A stretch of DNA of 64,000 nt from assembly GCA_963693305.1 (NCBI GenBank), contig OY855904.1, forward strand, positions 48,525,761 to 48,589,760, in the 5' to 3' direction. Positions 47,301 to 57,400 of this stretch are shown piece by piece. The stretch is from Meandrina meandrites (taxonomy: Eukaryota > Cnidaria > Anthozoa > Scleractinia > Meandrinidae). How positions within the stretch are numbered: position 1 is the stretch's first letter; each line of letters starts with the position of its first letter. The position numbers were made by a program, and so were the translations under genes. The notes beneath the pieces are model-generated. The model was given only the letters and a program-made list of their open reading frames with translations. It searched no databases and was not told the origin of the DNA.

Positions 47301-49682
47301 AAGGAGCGCTTTTCAACAGAGTGGAGAAACCGGTGAGTGGAAGTGGAACAGTACAATTTTTTCAACAAACACAATGGTACAGGACGCGTGTGTAGCATTT
47401 GAAAACTTCCCAGTGGAAAGAACCGTTCCATTTCATACCCGGAACAGCCGCATATTTCATCGTGGACAGTAGTGGTAATAATGCAAAAAAAAGCAAAATG
47501 GTACAGTGATGTTTTGAGCATTCCAGTAAAAACGAGAAAAGAGGAAACTTCTCAATGGGAAGTGGGAAGGACCGTTCCATTTGATTTTTCATTGGAACGA
47601 ATGGTTCCTCCGTACGAATGAAAAGCGCTCAAGGGTTTTTTTGTGTTTTGTTTTTGCGAGCATTGATTGACTCATTTTCGTTATTTGGGCATATAACACG
47701 TGATTAATTGTTGTTATCGTCGCAGGAAACGTCTGATATAATTTCCCAGGCCACTCCTAAGTCACTCGTCATTCTGGATGAGCTGGGCCGGGGAACTAGT
47801 ACACATGACGGCACGGCCATTGCCTATGCTGCACTTCATCACTTTATTAGTCAGGTAGGGTTTCGGTAGCTAATCATCGTCATTAGCATCATCATCATCA
47901 CATCCTTTATTTTAACACGATCAGATTTTAAGCACAATGCTTGTGGAGTCGTGTGTAGCTAATGATGAACTTTCGGATGCTGCAAAATATAATTAATGTG
48001 AAACGCAAAAAAATGTGTTTTATTGTTTTTATAGAGGATGGCACGACTGCCCGAGAAATTTGAAATTTTTCCCCGCCAAAGTCCGAGTTGCAGCTCATTA
48101 ACCTTGTTTTATTCGGTCCATATTGTAACGCGCAGATCCCCCCTTTCCATCATTCTACAGCCTTTGGGCCTAAATTGGCGGGAAAAAACTCGTTCCGACC
48201 GTATCTTTCAGTACGGACCTCGTACTCGATTTATCAATAACAAACGTTTTGTGTATTATAAATCAAATAAAGAAGCCGGCCAAAGCGAGATATTGTACCT
48301 TCATGAAATGCTCCGGTCATATAGAGGCTCTTTAGACCACTTGAGAGATCTAGAAGATACTCGCCAGTGGCCTTGCATATTTTTTTGTGCTCTCAAATGG
48401 CTGTCGTGTTTTTTGATTTCTTAGACTACGAGCAGTCCCTATTATTTTCGCAGTCCGTCAAGCGTTAAGCGAAAAAAATACCCGTGCGAAAATTGGGGAC
48501 GAGGCGCGAAAATAATACGCCTCGTCCTCAGTTTTCGGACATTTTTTTCTTAGCTTCACGCTCGACGGACTGCGACTATTGATTTCTGTACCCATCGACG
48601 AAGGACTGTTCCAAACATACACTCGGCAAATCGATCGATCTGCCATACCTTAAATTGCACAACATCGCAATATGTTGCCTACAACAACGTCTTCCGTGGA
48701 TGCTACATAAAACTAATGCGGTAGCATTTACAATTTCTTTTTCTTTGATGTGGATGGCTGTTAGGACTTTGGGGACACAAAAGTTGCTGTTCCTAGCTCT
48801 GTTATTTTAACTAATCGCTATCTGTTTCCTTCCCCGACAGGTATCCAGCCTAACTTTGTTCGTAACACACTACCCGTCCTTAGCAGAGCTGGACACCATC
48901 TTCCCGAACCAAGTCACCAACAATCACATGGCTTTTATAACATCCGAAGAGGTTCAAGATCAACAGAGCGCCAAACAGTGTACTGAGGGAGGGGAGGCTG
49001 AGCAGCATCACTTACCGTCCACTGTACCGTCAGTCACGTTTTTGTATCACTTGGTGAATGGAGCCGCCGCGAGAAGTTACGGGTTAAATGTTGCTCGCTT
49101 GGCAGGAATTCCGAATGAAATACTTAAAGAGGCTGCCTCGAAATCGCAAGAACTGGAGAACTTGATTATCACAAGACGGTGGGTAGCTTCAAAATTATAA
49201 GATTTTGTCACACTAGGCATGTTTCATAGTAGAATCTTTCATTTTTCGCCTTACTCTGCAACGGACAAAAATGTTGCAAGTTAAGATGAGTTTTTCTTGG
49301 GATTTTCTTCAGATAACACGGAGACCTGGCCGCTTTTGTGTGTTCTCTTCACATAACAGTAAAAAGTGATAATTTAGTTCTTGTTGCTAGCTTTTGCATC
49401 CCGCGTCTTAGGCTGATTTTCCCGTGATTATTTTTATCAAGATAGTCAGCTTATCGTGGAATTCCTCAAATCGCAAAGTTAAGAAATGTAGCTCCTATTC
49501 CGAAATTCATTCCTTAACTTTTTCTTGTTTTTCTTAATTTTCCCTCTAGCTCCATCAAGACTGGTTTCCAGGAACTGTTTTCCAACAAGCCGATAACACA
49601 TGAAGCGATCAAACACATCAGAATGGTCTTGGCGAAGATTGTGCCTGAAGTGAAAGAAATGACATTTAATTGTAGCTCTTGA
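20362..49682 (+). CDS. MSH3: DNA mismatch repair protein MSH3
   Basis: MSH3 pairs with MSH2 as MutS-beta in the nucleus and binds insertion/deletion loops. Twenty-three exons join in frame to 1172 aa (human about 1137): 20362-20568, 22893-23483, 24481-24575, 25593-25732, 26343-26473, 27464-27636, 28725-29000, 29559-29643, 30191-30300, 30801-30933, 32030-32155, 32623-32684, 33395-33461, 33869-33970, 37759-37823, 38299-38523, 46009-46123, 46261-46329, 46859-46947, 47044-47101, 47726-47854, 48841-49178, 49550-49682. All have AG/GT borders. Residues 32-39 (QATISSFF) form a PCNA-binding PIP box. The mismatch-binding domain starts with [10 protein letters not shown] and contains [11 protein letters not shown] (about 256-266), the MSH3-type form lacking the Phe-x-Glu wedge of MSH6. 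The ATPase has Walker [10 protein letters not shown] (912-920), Walker B LVILDE (D991, E992) and the His motif VTHY (H1026). No stop or frameshift was seen, so the gene looks intact despite heavy intron invasion. Confidence 0.95.
20688..20705. repeat. Poly-C run in MSH3 intron 1
   Basis: About 18 consecutive C. Similar long G or C runs occur in MSH3 introns at about 24205-24219, 24349-24364, 26669-26684, 26737-26752 and 27882-27896, most of them inside MITEs. Confidence 0.9.
20939..22542. mobile_element. 1.6 kb TIR element (CAGGG family) in MSH3 intron 1
   Basis: Perfect inverted termini CAGGGCTCAAAATAAC and GTTATTTTGAGCCCTG (one position differs in the right copy). The bases ctcat flank both ends (20934-20938 and 22543-22547). 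If the outer CA/TG is not counted as TIR, a 9 bp repeat tgctcatca is seen instead. Sub-terminal accggtcat/atgaccg blocks also mirror each other. A foldback of about 59 bp is nested inside at 21747-21805. No transposase reading frame is visible, so it is non-autonomous. Confidence 0.85.
21747..21805. repeat. Short perfect hairpin nested in the intron 1 element
   Basis: tttctatgaggtgatagttg and caactatcacctcatagaaa are exact inverted copies around a gccgcaggcc-like centre. Confidence 0.85.
23590..23860. repeat. Degenerate tandem array of GACCAA/GGCCAA motifs
   Basis: Short words such as cgaccaaatatc, gccaataatcaa, gtcggcca and their variants recur about every 12-20 bases over some 270 bp in MSH3 intron 2. 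A comparable ggccgacagtcggccgacag patch lies inside the Penelope relic at 42318-42360. Confidence 0.6.
24187..24380. mobile_element. MITE with poly-C/poly-G arms; diverged copy at 29290-29440
   Basis: gagaaaatattcatacccc at the left mirrors ggggtatggatattttctgg at the right, and the C-run pairs with the G-run. The inner segment (ttccaatttagcttcatact, then a second ggaatttcca) recurs in diverged form at about 29300-29430 in intron 7. Confidence 0.65.
24739..25252. mobile_element. TIR element (CAGGG family), 514 bp, MSH3 intron 3
   Basis: Left end TAGGGTTGGA and right end TCCAACCCTG are inverted. The word gttca (24734-24738; 25254-25258) flanks both ends with a one-base slip at the right. The inner borders are built from repeated cactcgcc/gggcgagtg words in both orientations. 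Confidence 0.7.
25825..26300 (+). mobile_element. tRNA-derived SINE with Nin-DC-like central domain
   Basis: The head ggcgtggtggagtaatggtta resembles a tRNA A-box region. After an inserted MITE (25846-26023), tccaggtttgagcc forms a B-box. The body from acaagacacttattgtag through gtgtataatttattaaatgg, accctgggatggactggcat and cctatccagggggg has the order of the deeply conserved eumetazoan Nin-DC SINE domain. It lies in MSH3 intron 4. Removing the MITE and one copy of its duplication restores a continuous SINE head. Confidence 0.8.
25846..26023. mobile_element. 178 bp TIR element nested in the SINE
   Basis: Termini CAGTGCTTTCAATAA and TTATTGAAACCCCTG are inverted. The six bases ggttat are duplicated on both sides (25840-25845 and 26024-26029). 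The inside carries a four-fold gtcggctact word. It interrupts the SINE head and so is younger than the SINE copy. Confidence 0.85.
26497..26776. mobile_element. MITE with TIRs and G/C-run core, MSH3 intron 5
   Basis: Left aggggaccactcattattta and right taaataatgagcagtccct are inverted. The inner blocks gggctggtgcaa and ttgcaccagccc pair as well. Long G and C runs lie between. Confidence 0.75.
28569..28670. repeat. Perfect-type foldback, 102 bp, MSH3 intron 6
   Basis: ggtcattacagggaaatctc and gagatttccctgttatgacc are inverted. The pairing continues through agacc, cttgatgtattgacc and ggtcaatacatcaag to a small centre. It belongs to a longer repeat that starts near 28225. Confidence 0.8.
29073..29281. 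mobile_element. Mariner-like MITE, 209 bp, MSH3 intron 7
   Basis: Termini CAGTGAAACCAACTCAACC and the inverted GGTTTCACTG are each bordered by TA (29071-29072; 29282-29283), the target duplication of Tc1/mariner elements. Inner blocks (ccaatcaaacgacaagctca and its mirror) pair too. Confidence 0.75.
29735..30020. repeat. Degenerate tandem repeat of TCATGGAAA units
   Basis: Words like ggtcatggaaa, cctggaaagtcatgg and aattttaa recur at least seven times over about 280 bp in MSH3 intron 8. This creates frames that read like protein but have no domain. Confidence 0.75.
31092..31236. repeat. Foldback MITE, about 145 bp, MSH3 intron 10
   Basis: gataatacatggtttc and gaaaccatgtattattc are inverted. 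The arms go on through gagatatgaaatttatcttc and its complement to a centre at gagcgcagcgaacgag. Confidence 0.8.
31263..31430. repeat. Degenerate 10 bp tandem repeat (TTTCCGAAGA)
   Basis: About a dozen units related to gatttccgaa run head to tail, most exact at 31277-31316 and more decayed afterwards. The array directly follows the foldback at 31092-31236. Confidence 0.85.
32738..33161. mobile_element. Tc1/pogo-like MITE, about 420 bp, MSH3 intron 12
   Basis: Left end aagtcaactctcgttata and right end tttccgcacgccaaaagttgactg are inverted over the first positions, and TA lies at or next to both borders. Internal gtccgtaatagcggg words repeat three times near the right end. No transposase is visible. 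Confidence 0.6.
37003..37211. repeat. Perfect 209 bp palindrome
   Basis: Arms 37003-37106 and 37108-37211 are exact inverted copies of about 104 bp around a single central T at 37107 (gaccgt-t-acggtc). No mismatch was found when comparing the arms base by base. It borders a gagttatttttccaaaa hairpin repeat at its right end. Confidence 0.9.
37585..37720. repeat. Probable SINE tail fragment
   Basis: tgcctgcaaaggactagcat, cccatccttgaagagtagca, then aaaccatgtttaagtacaaa and gtaaggccattggctc follow the order of the 3' part of the SINE in intron 4 (atggactggcatcctatcca, gagtagaaatactc, gaaactgggataagc, gggccac). It is diverged and has no tRNA-like head nearby. Confidence 0.5.
38651..38736. repeat. 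Exact 43 bp tandem duplication
   Basis: The 43 bases starting aggcatcgttgttatgttgc occur twice with no change (38651-38693 and 38694-38736), about 100 bp outside the large inverted duplication. Confidence 0.95.
39113..39118 (-). terminator. Polyadenylation signal of the RING gene, left copy
   Basis: On the minus strand the sequence reads ccAATAAAcg, about 85 bp after the last stop codon of the arm's reading frames. The right arm has the same signal at about 44791-44796 on the plus strand. Confidence 0.6.
39218..39430 (-). CDS. GRF-like zinc-finger half motif, left arm
   Basis: The reading frame contains [12 protein letters not shown] near its start, followed by a Pro/Ser/Lys-rich tail ending FAVTEK. 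C-x-FF-x-W-A-D/E is the second half of the GRF zinc finger found in nucleic-acid enzymes such as TOP3A and NEIL3. The first half (C-x-C-G and GR-x-F-x-C) was not found just upstream. The exon may start at the acceptor cattgcag|gcggttgctg and be spliced from another exon. The copy at 44481-44693 on the plus strand differs by one residue. It is probably the 3' exon of the RING gene, but the join is not shown. Confidence 0.4.
   Translation of the reverse strand: MKLHAMVRQPVHIAGGCCRFFQWADEQPFNDATQIPSPSYFPEKRTSSKGDKPSYTPRPKLQRQFAVTEK
39674..40106 (-). CDS. RING-finger protein exons, left arm (intact copy)
   Basis: Two exons, 40106..40009 and 39899..39674, are joined by a GTAAGC donor and a GATAG acceptor with matching phase. 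They read [14 protein letters not shown], then [18 protein letters not shown], then [10 protein letters not shown]. The Cys/His order C-x2-C, C-C, C-H-x2-C, C-P-W-C fits a RING or RING-like zinc finger, as in E3 ubiquitin ligases. The frame goes on for about 50 residues with a further Cys pair ([13 protein letters not shown]) to a TAG, unless spliced again to the GRF-like exon. The upstream exon and start codon are not identified. The gene lies antisense inside MSH3 intron 16. Confidence 0.6.
41444..41701 (-). CDS. 85 aa basic reading frame downstream of a TATA box
   Basis: An ATG to TAG frame of 85 codons lies in the spacer and abuts the left arm. It is rich in Arg, Lys and Glu (for example [15 protein letters not shown]) and ends VYEQEE. 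No family is recognised. A TATAAAAG lies about 46 bp upstream of the ATG on the same strand, so it would be the first frame of a transcript running into the left arm towards the RING exons. The right arm has no matching copy, because a Penelope fragment occupies that place. Confidence 0.45.
   Translation of the reverse strand: MSVKFNPEVSRAVYNKRRRTQGCLVNVPTTSLIDEEEIASRRSEFQEVNRAQKRALHEHLSRKRCRLRMRQDIFDAFWTVYEQEE
41747..41785. promoter_or_regulatory. Divergent TATA-box pair
   Basis: On the minus strand ggcTATAAAAGgag sits at 41747-41754. On the plus strand agcTATAAAAAcc sits at about 41778-41785. Between them is the imperfect palindrome aatttgaccggccaaat. The two boxes point away from each other into the two halves of the inverted duplication. 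Confidence 0.5.
41920..42534 (+). pseudogene. Penelope-like reverse transcriptase fragment
   Basis: Translation gives [36 protein letters not shown] and [14 protein letters not shown], the palm region of Penelope-like elements with the YVDD catalytic box. A stop codon at about 42193 and later frame changes break it. A diverged tail ([17 protein letters not shown] in another frame) follows a short ggccgacagtcgg insertion. It ends exactly where the right arm begins. The usual GIY-YIG domain is missing. It is a dead fragment, probably inserted at the centre of the inverted duplication. Confidence 0.85.
43805..44246 (+). pseudogene. RING-finger exons, right arm (broken copy)
   Basis: Inverted copy of the left-arm RING exons: first exon 43805-43899, second from 44019. 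The last zinc ligands read CPCC followed at once by a TAG, where the left copy has CPWCK and stays open. One codon is also missing in the first exon (DEFDLEKLP). This copy cannot make the full protein. Confidence 0.65.
45110..45960. repeat. Diverged copy of the Kelch-locus foldback arm
   Basis: Blocks align in order with 13005-13385 of the first foldback: ttttttacttgaaaacaata with tatacgagaccg, then atggccgccgcggcggac, gaattttaaacttctctgaa, ggaaaccgaacc and ttcactaaaaggacctttggg. The family is therefore multi-copy. This old single arm directly borders the inverted duplication in MSH3 intron 16. The stretch 45470-45740 also matches the repeat at 5695-5965. Confidence 0.6.
46425..46742. repeat. 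(CGAC)n(CGAA)n tetranucleotide microsatellite, MSH3 intron 18
   Basis: Mixed CGAC/CGAA units lead into 40 uninterrupted CGAA copies (46581-46740). The array fills about 60% of a 529 bp intron between the Walker A exon and the next ATPase exon. The open frames read through it in both directions are repeat artefacts. Confidence 0.97.
48442..48583. repeat. Foldback MITE, about 140 bp, MSH3 intron 21
   Basis: tcgcagtccgtcaagcgtt and cgctcgacggactgcga are inverted. Inner blocks ttggggacgaggcg and cgcctcgtcctca pair around the centre near 48514. Confidence 0.75.
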
Positions 49683-51433
49683 CAATGTAAACTATAAATT
49701 ATAATCTAGTTTTTTTAGCCGTTATTGTCGGAACTATATGTCAAATGTGAAGCGCCGGAAACGCTGTTTTTTGTATTTCATTTTCCGATGTGTTTATCTT
49801 GAAATTATATAGAGAGCCGAACAATAAGTTTTTAATAAATTGTTGAACTGCATCGGCGGGTAAAGAAAATACTTTGATAACTATCATCTCAAAATTCGGT
49901 AACGAAAGTTTTAGCTGGGAATTTGCGAAGTTTACCGTCACTGTATGCTACTAGTCATTTTATGAGAGTACAATTCAAGTTTGCCGTGAAAACTTAAATA
50001 AAAAATTATTTACCTAATTGTTACTTATTTTCGCGGGAACTTAATTTCGCGAAAATGAAACAGGCATATTTTGCGGGAGTTAATTTTCGCGCTTTGGCCA
50101 AAAAATATGTTTAAAACATAAATGAATACAATAGAAACGTTAAAAATATATTTTCGCGGGTCTTTGATTGTCAAGCTGTACCAAAATTATTTACACCTTA
50201 TTGCAAGCTTTTCTGTTACTGCTTCAAATATCTTATCAAAAGAAATCTTTTCTAACAACACCAAACATCGAAAACCGATTTCGAAGTTCCGCTGAATTCC
50301 ACTAAATCGCTTAAAGACGATTTTACACAATGGCTGCACGTGAGAATTTGCCTATACCTTGTGAACTTTGAAATTCATTTTCTAAGACTCTGATAAGAAG
50401 TTGTTGTCGGTGTTATCAGGGATTATTACTGACATCTTTACCTTTTATTTAGGGTAGAAAATAACGCAATAGGATTTAAATTATTCTGGTACTCGATTTT
50501 TGTCCAACTTAAATAAATATTACTCGACGTCCTGGTGGATTCCGTCTTAAAATCGATCCTTTATTAAAACAGTAACATCAATGGCGAGAGGCGGGGATAA
50601 CGAGGGCCGCAATCGGCTAGACCAATCAGAAGCTTTTGTTCCGATGACGTTTAAACGCGCGTTCCCGCCCTTTTTCCCGTTTTGTTTTCCTGAACACGAC
50701 CGCACCGAAGAAATGCTACCTGCGTCCTTGAGCGAGAATTTTACCATCGCCGCTATAAAAAAATATATATAAATGAATTGTTAATACTGAATGTTACGTG
50801 AAACATTCCGCTAGTTTCCTCGTCTTTTGTTAGTTGAATAAAAGTTCGAACGTGAATAACCCTGGCATTAATATCGAACTCGTGCTGAAAAACAACATGG
50901 CTACACTCGATCCAGATTCCCGCTCCCCGCTCAAATCGTGTACCAGTGATCTCTTATATTAGTCGCGAGATTTTTTTTTTAAACTGAAGTTAATGGGAGG
51001 AGCCCGAATAAATAATCTTCACTCCCAGGCTACACAAGATTGACCGTGACCTAAGAACTGCCGGACAAAACGACCGGTAGATAACTCTATCGAGACGATG
51101 ACCCAAGCGCCTGTCACGAGCCTGCGACAATTCAGTGACATTTGTTTTGAAATGGGTTTTCAATTGATCATATTTCACTTGTATTTATGAACTTTGGCCT
51201 AATAAATCAACGTAAATATTTTTGATAAATGCCATAACAAGGGTGAATGCTTCACATGAAAATAAACTTATCTTATCTCTGCTTTGGCGGCGGGTTGTTT
51301 TCCTTCACGTAATTTACCGTAAATAAATAATGACCAAATGCGCTCGACCAATAGAAAACCCACGTCCTCCAGATGAAATAGAAATCCCGGGAATAAGATA
51401 CCATTAGTGCTTTGTGTGTGTAAGATCTTCAAA
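49683..51433. other. Intergenic region, MSH3 to thioredoxin gene
   Basis: No exon was recognised. A dispersed repeat with ttcgcgggaacttaatttcg and ttaattttcgcgctttggcc lies at about 50025-50175 and recurs at 53050-53215. Around 50610-50660 are accaatcaga (a CCAAT-type box) and gatgacgttt, possibly promoter DNA, but no gene attaches to them. The last 150 bp are the 5' flank of the thioredoxin gene. Confidence 0.5.
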
Positions 51434-54400
51434 ATGCTGTCTTTTTTCGCCGTTTTTGCCGTGCTTGGTTTTTCTGGCTGTTTCGGCGTTTCCAATAATG
51501 TATATAATCTGAATGAACGCGATTTTGAGGGCTACATCCGGGATAAGGACATAATGCTTGTGGATTTCTTCGCGCCATGGTGAGTTGGATCAAATATTGA
51601 CATTGTTTAATACAACGCTTCACGCTTGGCTGATTTTGTTACCTTAAATTAATATAAGTGATCGGCGTTTTTTTTATTCTGCACAAGGGCCTCGTACATT
51701 CACAAGTCTTCAGTTGAATTTGAAAATTTGAATCCAAATGTCGTCAAAGTCACGATTTTGCGACGAAGGTCATACAATATTTTTGTCTCGCTGGCAGATC
51801 TCTGTTCAAGGAAGCCAACATTGGGTTACATTTCAGTGGTTTTAATTAGTTACACTGAAACATTACTTTTCTTCATAAGCCCTTGAGTTGGGTAATTGAA
51901 AAATGTTCTTCACAAAGAGTGAAAGACCATTTTACTGCTGAATTTGATCAACAACAATAAATAAGCTAGCAGGTAGGGTTGCAAGCCATATTCTTTTGCT
52001 TTAAAACTCTTAAAATAGAAATGCACTTAAACATTTATCTATTAAAAAAAAAAACAAAGAAATCAAAGTCATTTTAATTTAATATACTTGGATCTTTTAA
52101 AATCCCATTCAACCGATCTGTCTGGATTTATAAATTAAAGGCGTACTCGAAAACAAGTGGAAAATAGTTATGACTTGAACGTTTGAAAAACAACTGTCAC
52201 ATGTTGTTATGATTGCAGTCGCCGGACAATTTGATTGACAGTTTAGTAACACCCTTGAAGGAAAACGTTTTAAATTAATGTGGAAATGCCTCGGGAAACG
52301 ACAATTTGTCAGTGGTAGACATAAATCGTCCGAAAGAAAAAAAGCAGACATTTCATGATATTGTAAATACACTTTAAAAGACTTCAAAGTAGTTAAAACT
52401 AAACAGAAATCTTTCAAAAAAGCGTCGGTTTCAGTAAGAAAGCAATACGGAACTATTTTGATCGACGGACGTTCCACCAAATTCATTTGTCTTGAGCAGA
52501 TCAAAGTTGAAACAGACTCTTGTTTTGAGAACAGGTGTTGTGATTAAGATCACAGTTGAAGGGCGTTTCCAAATTATTGGGAGATTGTTCAGTACATATT
52601 CAGCCGTTTGCAACGCTAAATTAATCACTGGATCAATTAACACAACGTTTTAACATTTAATAAAATTGATTTGATCTCCAGCGAATATTCTGTTCACGCT
52701 CACCTGCTATTTAATGTAGTCCTCAACCACCTGTACGCCAAAACAATTTGGCTTTGTAACTTAATTACCGCCGGTCACTGTTTTTTCTGCTAAACTTCTG
52801 AGCGTTTAGTTCTTCCTTGCCAAATAACATCATCAACTTAACAACAACACCAGTGTGCGCTAACTCACCGACAACTAGCCCGAACTGTCTTTGCTCGCTG
52901 GAACAACTCAGCCATTTCTTAAAATTAATCCAACCTTTCGTTTTAATTTAATTATATATTGTGTACGTGTTCTTTGTTCAATATTCAATAGTTCACGTAT
53001 TTTTACGGACGTATGAGCAAAGAAAACCTTGCACAATGTTGTAAGGAACAAAGAGTTTTTCGCGGGACTTAATTTTCGCGCTTTGGTCAAAAAAAATTTT
53101 AAAACATAAACAATAATGAAATAAAATAACTTTAAAAATAAAAATAAAAATAAAAAACATAAAAAATAAATATTCACGGGTCTTTAATTTCGCGAATTTT
53201 TAAAAATTAAGTACCGCAAAAAAGAGCAGCAATAAGGTAGTTAAATTGCAGGAATTTGCTCCCAACCTTTCGAGTTAGTGGTGTACTGTTTTTGTGTTTT
53301 AAATGATATGGATTACAGCTAGGATACCTCATATCTTCGACTCTTCTTTGCTGTAGTAGGACGCTCGTTTTATCCTGCTATGTAATAAAAGCCCTTTGCC
53401 TACTTTGTGCGAGCTTTTATTAATCTACCCGTTGCATTCATTATACAATCTTCTCATTTTCCTCTATTTGACTTTTTCTCCGAGATATGAAAGTGTCATT
53501 TTAGTCTTTCACATTGTTTGGTCTTCATCCACCATAATTATTTATTCTCATTTTCTTTAGGTGCACACATTGTCAGGAACTCAGTCCCGAACTGGAAGCA
53601 GCAGCAGATCAACTCGCTACAAAGAACCAGTTTGTGTTTGCTAAGGTGGGCCGCGCTTTGTAATTTTAGTCAGCTTTCTCAAGTCAGATAACTGTTGCGC
53701 AACGCAATTTTTTTTTTTCAAAATATAACGCAATTTTTGTTGAAGTAAGGCTATGTCACGCAATGTTTTTTTGGTGAGGCTGTCGGTGTCATAAGTCGCA
53801 GTCGGAATCAGAAGCGAGGAGTAGTTACGATCTAGTGAAAATCAAAACGACGGAGTCGTAAGCAGAGTTCTGATTCCGTTTGTGACTCTGTCGTTTATGA
53901 TCCCATTCTCGTCCCCATAGCCCTTTTCGCTTCTCTAAGCCGGCGGAGCCTTGGCACGAGAAACGAAGGGCTCTGGAGACACAGGATTTCCAGTCCTAGA
54001 TTCTAGGACTTCCGGTCTTCATATGTGCAGTCGTAATGTTTCTAGACTGTGTGGGACAGTCTTGGCGTTTTTTACTTCCGTTCAAGATTTCTTTGTTTTC
54101 AACAGCCAATCAAAAAAAAATCGAATTAATTCCCCAGAGCCCTTCGTTTCTCGTGCCAAGGCCCCAGCCGGCTAAGAGAAGCGAAAAGGGGCTATGGGGA
54201 CGAGAATGTTATGATCCACCACTGGCAGAAAAGAAGCACTCGGAGGGCATGAGAGCTAGTATTGCGATTAGTTTGTTCTTCCGCTTCTGCTTGCGACCCC
54301 AATCTAGTTTTTACCGGATTATAAGCGACGGTGTCATAAGCGGAATCGGAAAAAAGATCAAAACGTTCTGATTCTTCCGACTCCAATTCCGTCCAGCATA

Positions 54401-57400
54401 TGACTCCGATTCTCGATATTCACAAGGTCGACGGTACTGTAAGCGTTCTAATATTACGACTGTGACTTCGACTCCGTTGCTATTTTCTGTCAGACAGCTG
54501 AAATCGTCTTCACATTAAAATGAGCCTGTGGAAAAAGGACACAAAAAAAATCATTGCTAAGAATACTTCGTTTGTTATTGTGATTAAAATGAGAATGAAT
54601 AAACAACGGATTATAACTCACGAAAAGGAAATTTACCTCTATCAATGAAAACCTTATGGTCGACAATATTTTTTTTAAAAAGTTGGCATAACATTGTAAG
54701 CCAGGCCATAGACTATTGTTTAATTGAAGGAACACCGCAAGTTTACCGGTGTGAAATGATTACAAATTAAACTCCTTTCTACAGGTGGATTGTGTCAATG
54801 ACGGCAAACAGTTGTGTCAGCGGTTCAACATACAAGGCTATCCTACCATCAAGTTGTTCAAATATGGTCAATATGTTGGAGACTATGTTGGACAGAGAGA
54901 CAGAGGTAAGTGACGAAAGGGTTTTTTTTTTAATCTCTTACAAGAACACCTTGGTTGGTTAAGGAAAGTACAAACCTCTTCATGTTGAACAACATCTTTG
55001 CTGCAAGCAAGCTCCGCTCTGGGACATGTAAAACAAAGGGAAGTCAAGCATGACTAGCTTGTTTAAGTCACTTTGTTTTAAATTTGGATATTCCATCGCG
55101 TTCATTGCCTACAGCAAAATGATATTTTGTGCCATGTAACTGTAAGCTGAAAAACGCCCATTTACGAATAATCTTGCGAAAATAATGTTATAATCAACTC
55201 CTAGATACAACACTGTTACTTATGGGAAGCATTATCTGCGTTATGTGGGACCCAAACTATGGGGTAAACTGCCTACGGCCAACAGATCAACCAAGACACT
55301 ACAGGCTTTTATAAATTGTATTCGCAAAAGGGACATAACTCGCTTAATGGCCACCGACTGCTGCAAATAATGCCCTTTAAGTTATGTATTTTTAGTCATA
55401 ATTTTATATCATAGATTTTTATACCATTTTCATATCACTTACATATATTTTCTTGTATTAAAATAAGTATAAGTGCAGTTTCCAGTGTCCCCTAATCAGA
55501 ATGAGGTATTACTTTCCAGGCTATTAACGTTCTCATCCTCTCATCATCATTTGCGCAGGCTCACTGATGCAATACGTAGACTCAGTGGCGTCGACTTTCA
55601 CACAGCATGCACCGCTGACCAGTGGAGGGTCCAAACCTTTAGCGCTTGCTCAGGCTGCTAACTTCAGGCCTCAAGCTCAAATCTTCCCCTCACACCACGC
55701 CTCCGCTATCCATGCTCCAGCCCAGGCCGTGGCACCGACTTTCATGAATCACGCAAGCATGCACGCGAAGAATCCGTCGCTTATGCATTCTTTTTATGGT
55801 TCCTCAGCGCATGCGCAACATCCTGCCAACGTGGCTGCGTTTCTTGGCTCGAGCTCTGGGATGCAGCAAGCGAGCCCAGACTCCTTGCAGTCCAAATTTG
55901 GCAACTTGGCGTCTCTGGACGTATACAGGGCCAAGCTTAAAATGATCGCAGCGTACAAGAATTATCAGCGCCGGCTGAAAGAGTACAGACTCAAGCTGAC
56001 GGCCGTGGGTAAAGCCAACGTGAAGCCCAGTCCCCAAGGGTTCGCAGGCGCCGTTACTCAGCCACCTCGTCCTGGTGTGAACGCATTTGCTCAGCCCCAG
56101 TCCTATCGGGGATATTATCGACCCGAGGCTTTGGCAGCTCAGAATGTACAGATCAACCGTGCTTATCCCCAGGCTGGATATGGGGTAAATACCATGGGTT
56201 ATCCCAGCCAATTTGCAAGTCCGTACGGTTATCAAGCTGCAGCCAGCAGTCCGTATTATCGAAGTAAAACGTTTCACGGTGGAAAGCGTCATCATGGAAA
56301 GCAAAGAAGACCCGCTCCACGGCCTGCTGCCGTCAGAAAACCCGCGTACAACCCACAACCAGGAGCAACACAAGTAAACAATCGTTCAGCGTATTATTAC
56401 AAGCAAAAACAACAAAAGCAACAGCAGTTCCGACAACACCCGCAACAACAACAGCAGTACCGACAACAACGGCAGCGACAACAGCAGTACCAGCAACAGC
56501 CGCAGCGACAACAATTCCAGCAAGAGCAGCAGCAGCAATTTAGACAAACACCACAACAAGAGGAACAACGTCAACAATTTCAACAAGAACCACAACAACA
56601 ATTTCAACAGCAACCGCCACAACAACAACATCAACAACAGCAACAACAATTCCAGGAAGAACCTCAAAAAGAACAAACGAATTACAAACAACAGCAGGAT
56701 AACAACAGACCACAGGTATTCAAACCCACACAATTTCCATTTATTATTAAATTTGGACTGGTATTTTCTGTTATGTCTTCTAATACCTTTTAAACTGGAT
56801 CATAACGTGCCTAGCAACACGAAATACGGGTGCGAAAGTTGTATTGCACAGCTTGATTGATCGAAATAGATCGCGATAACAGGGACGGCGGAGCCGGGGG
56901 GACTGGGGGACTTTCTGAGGGAGCATGCCCCCAGACCCCTCTAGAGGCTCGCGCCTTCGGCGGTCGCTTCTGTGAACATCACCTTAAAATCCTACTTTTT
57001 TAGCCCTCCACTTCAAATTACGCTCCGCCGTCCCTGGATAAATTTGAGAGCGGGTAGCCTCCAAGGAGTAAAATTTGAAGCAGTTGCGGGGTCGGTAAAA
57101 GAAAGGAGTTCCGCTTCCCCTCGTCTCTCAGCGTAATCTTTGGCCGAATGAAATTAAAATCTCTGTTTCTTTTGTGATTAGTGACCATGATGTGCAATGC
57201 TGTTCCTAAATTGTTTTCAAAGTCTTTATATCCTTTTGTAAAAGGAATGCAACAATCTCTCCGGAGGAGTATATATCATTTATGTTACGCGTTTTTGAGG
57301 TTTTAATGTAAAGCCTATTGTGTTCATTACAGGCTTCCCAAGCTGGTGAAAAACTAGCCTTACCCATCCCTGGACAGTCAAGCGATTCACCTACAAAGCC

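Noticed and set aside
55804..56733. Two antisense frames, one Leu-rich like a membrane protein
   Set aside because: They are shadows of the Gln-rich exon 4 of the thioredoxin gene; CAG/CAA codons read antisense give Leu.
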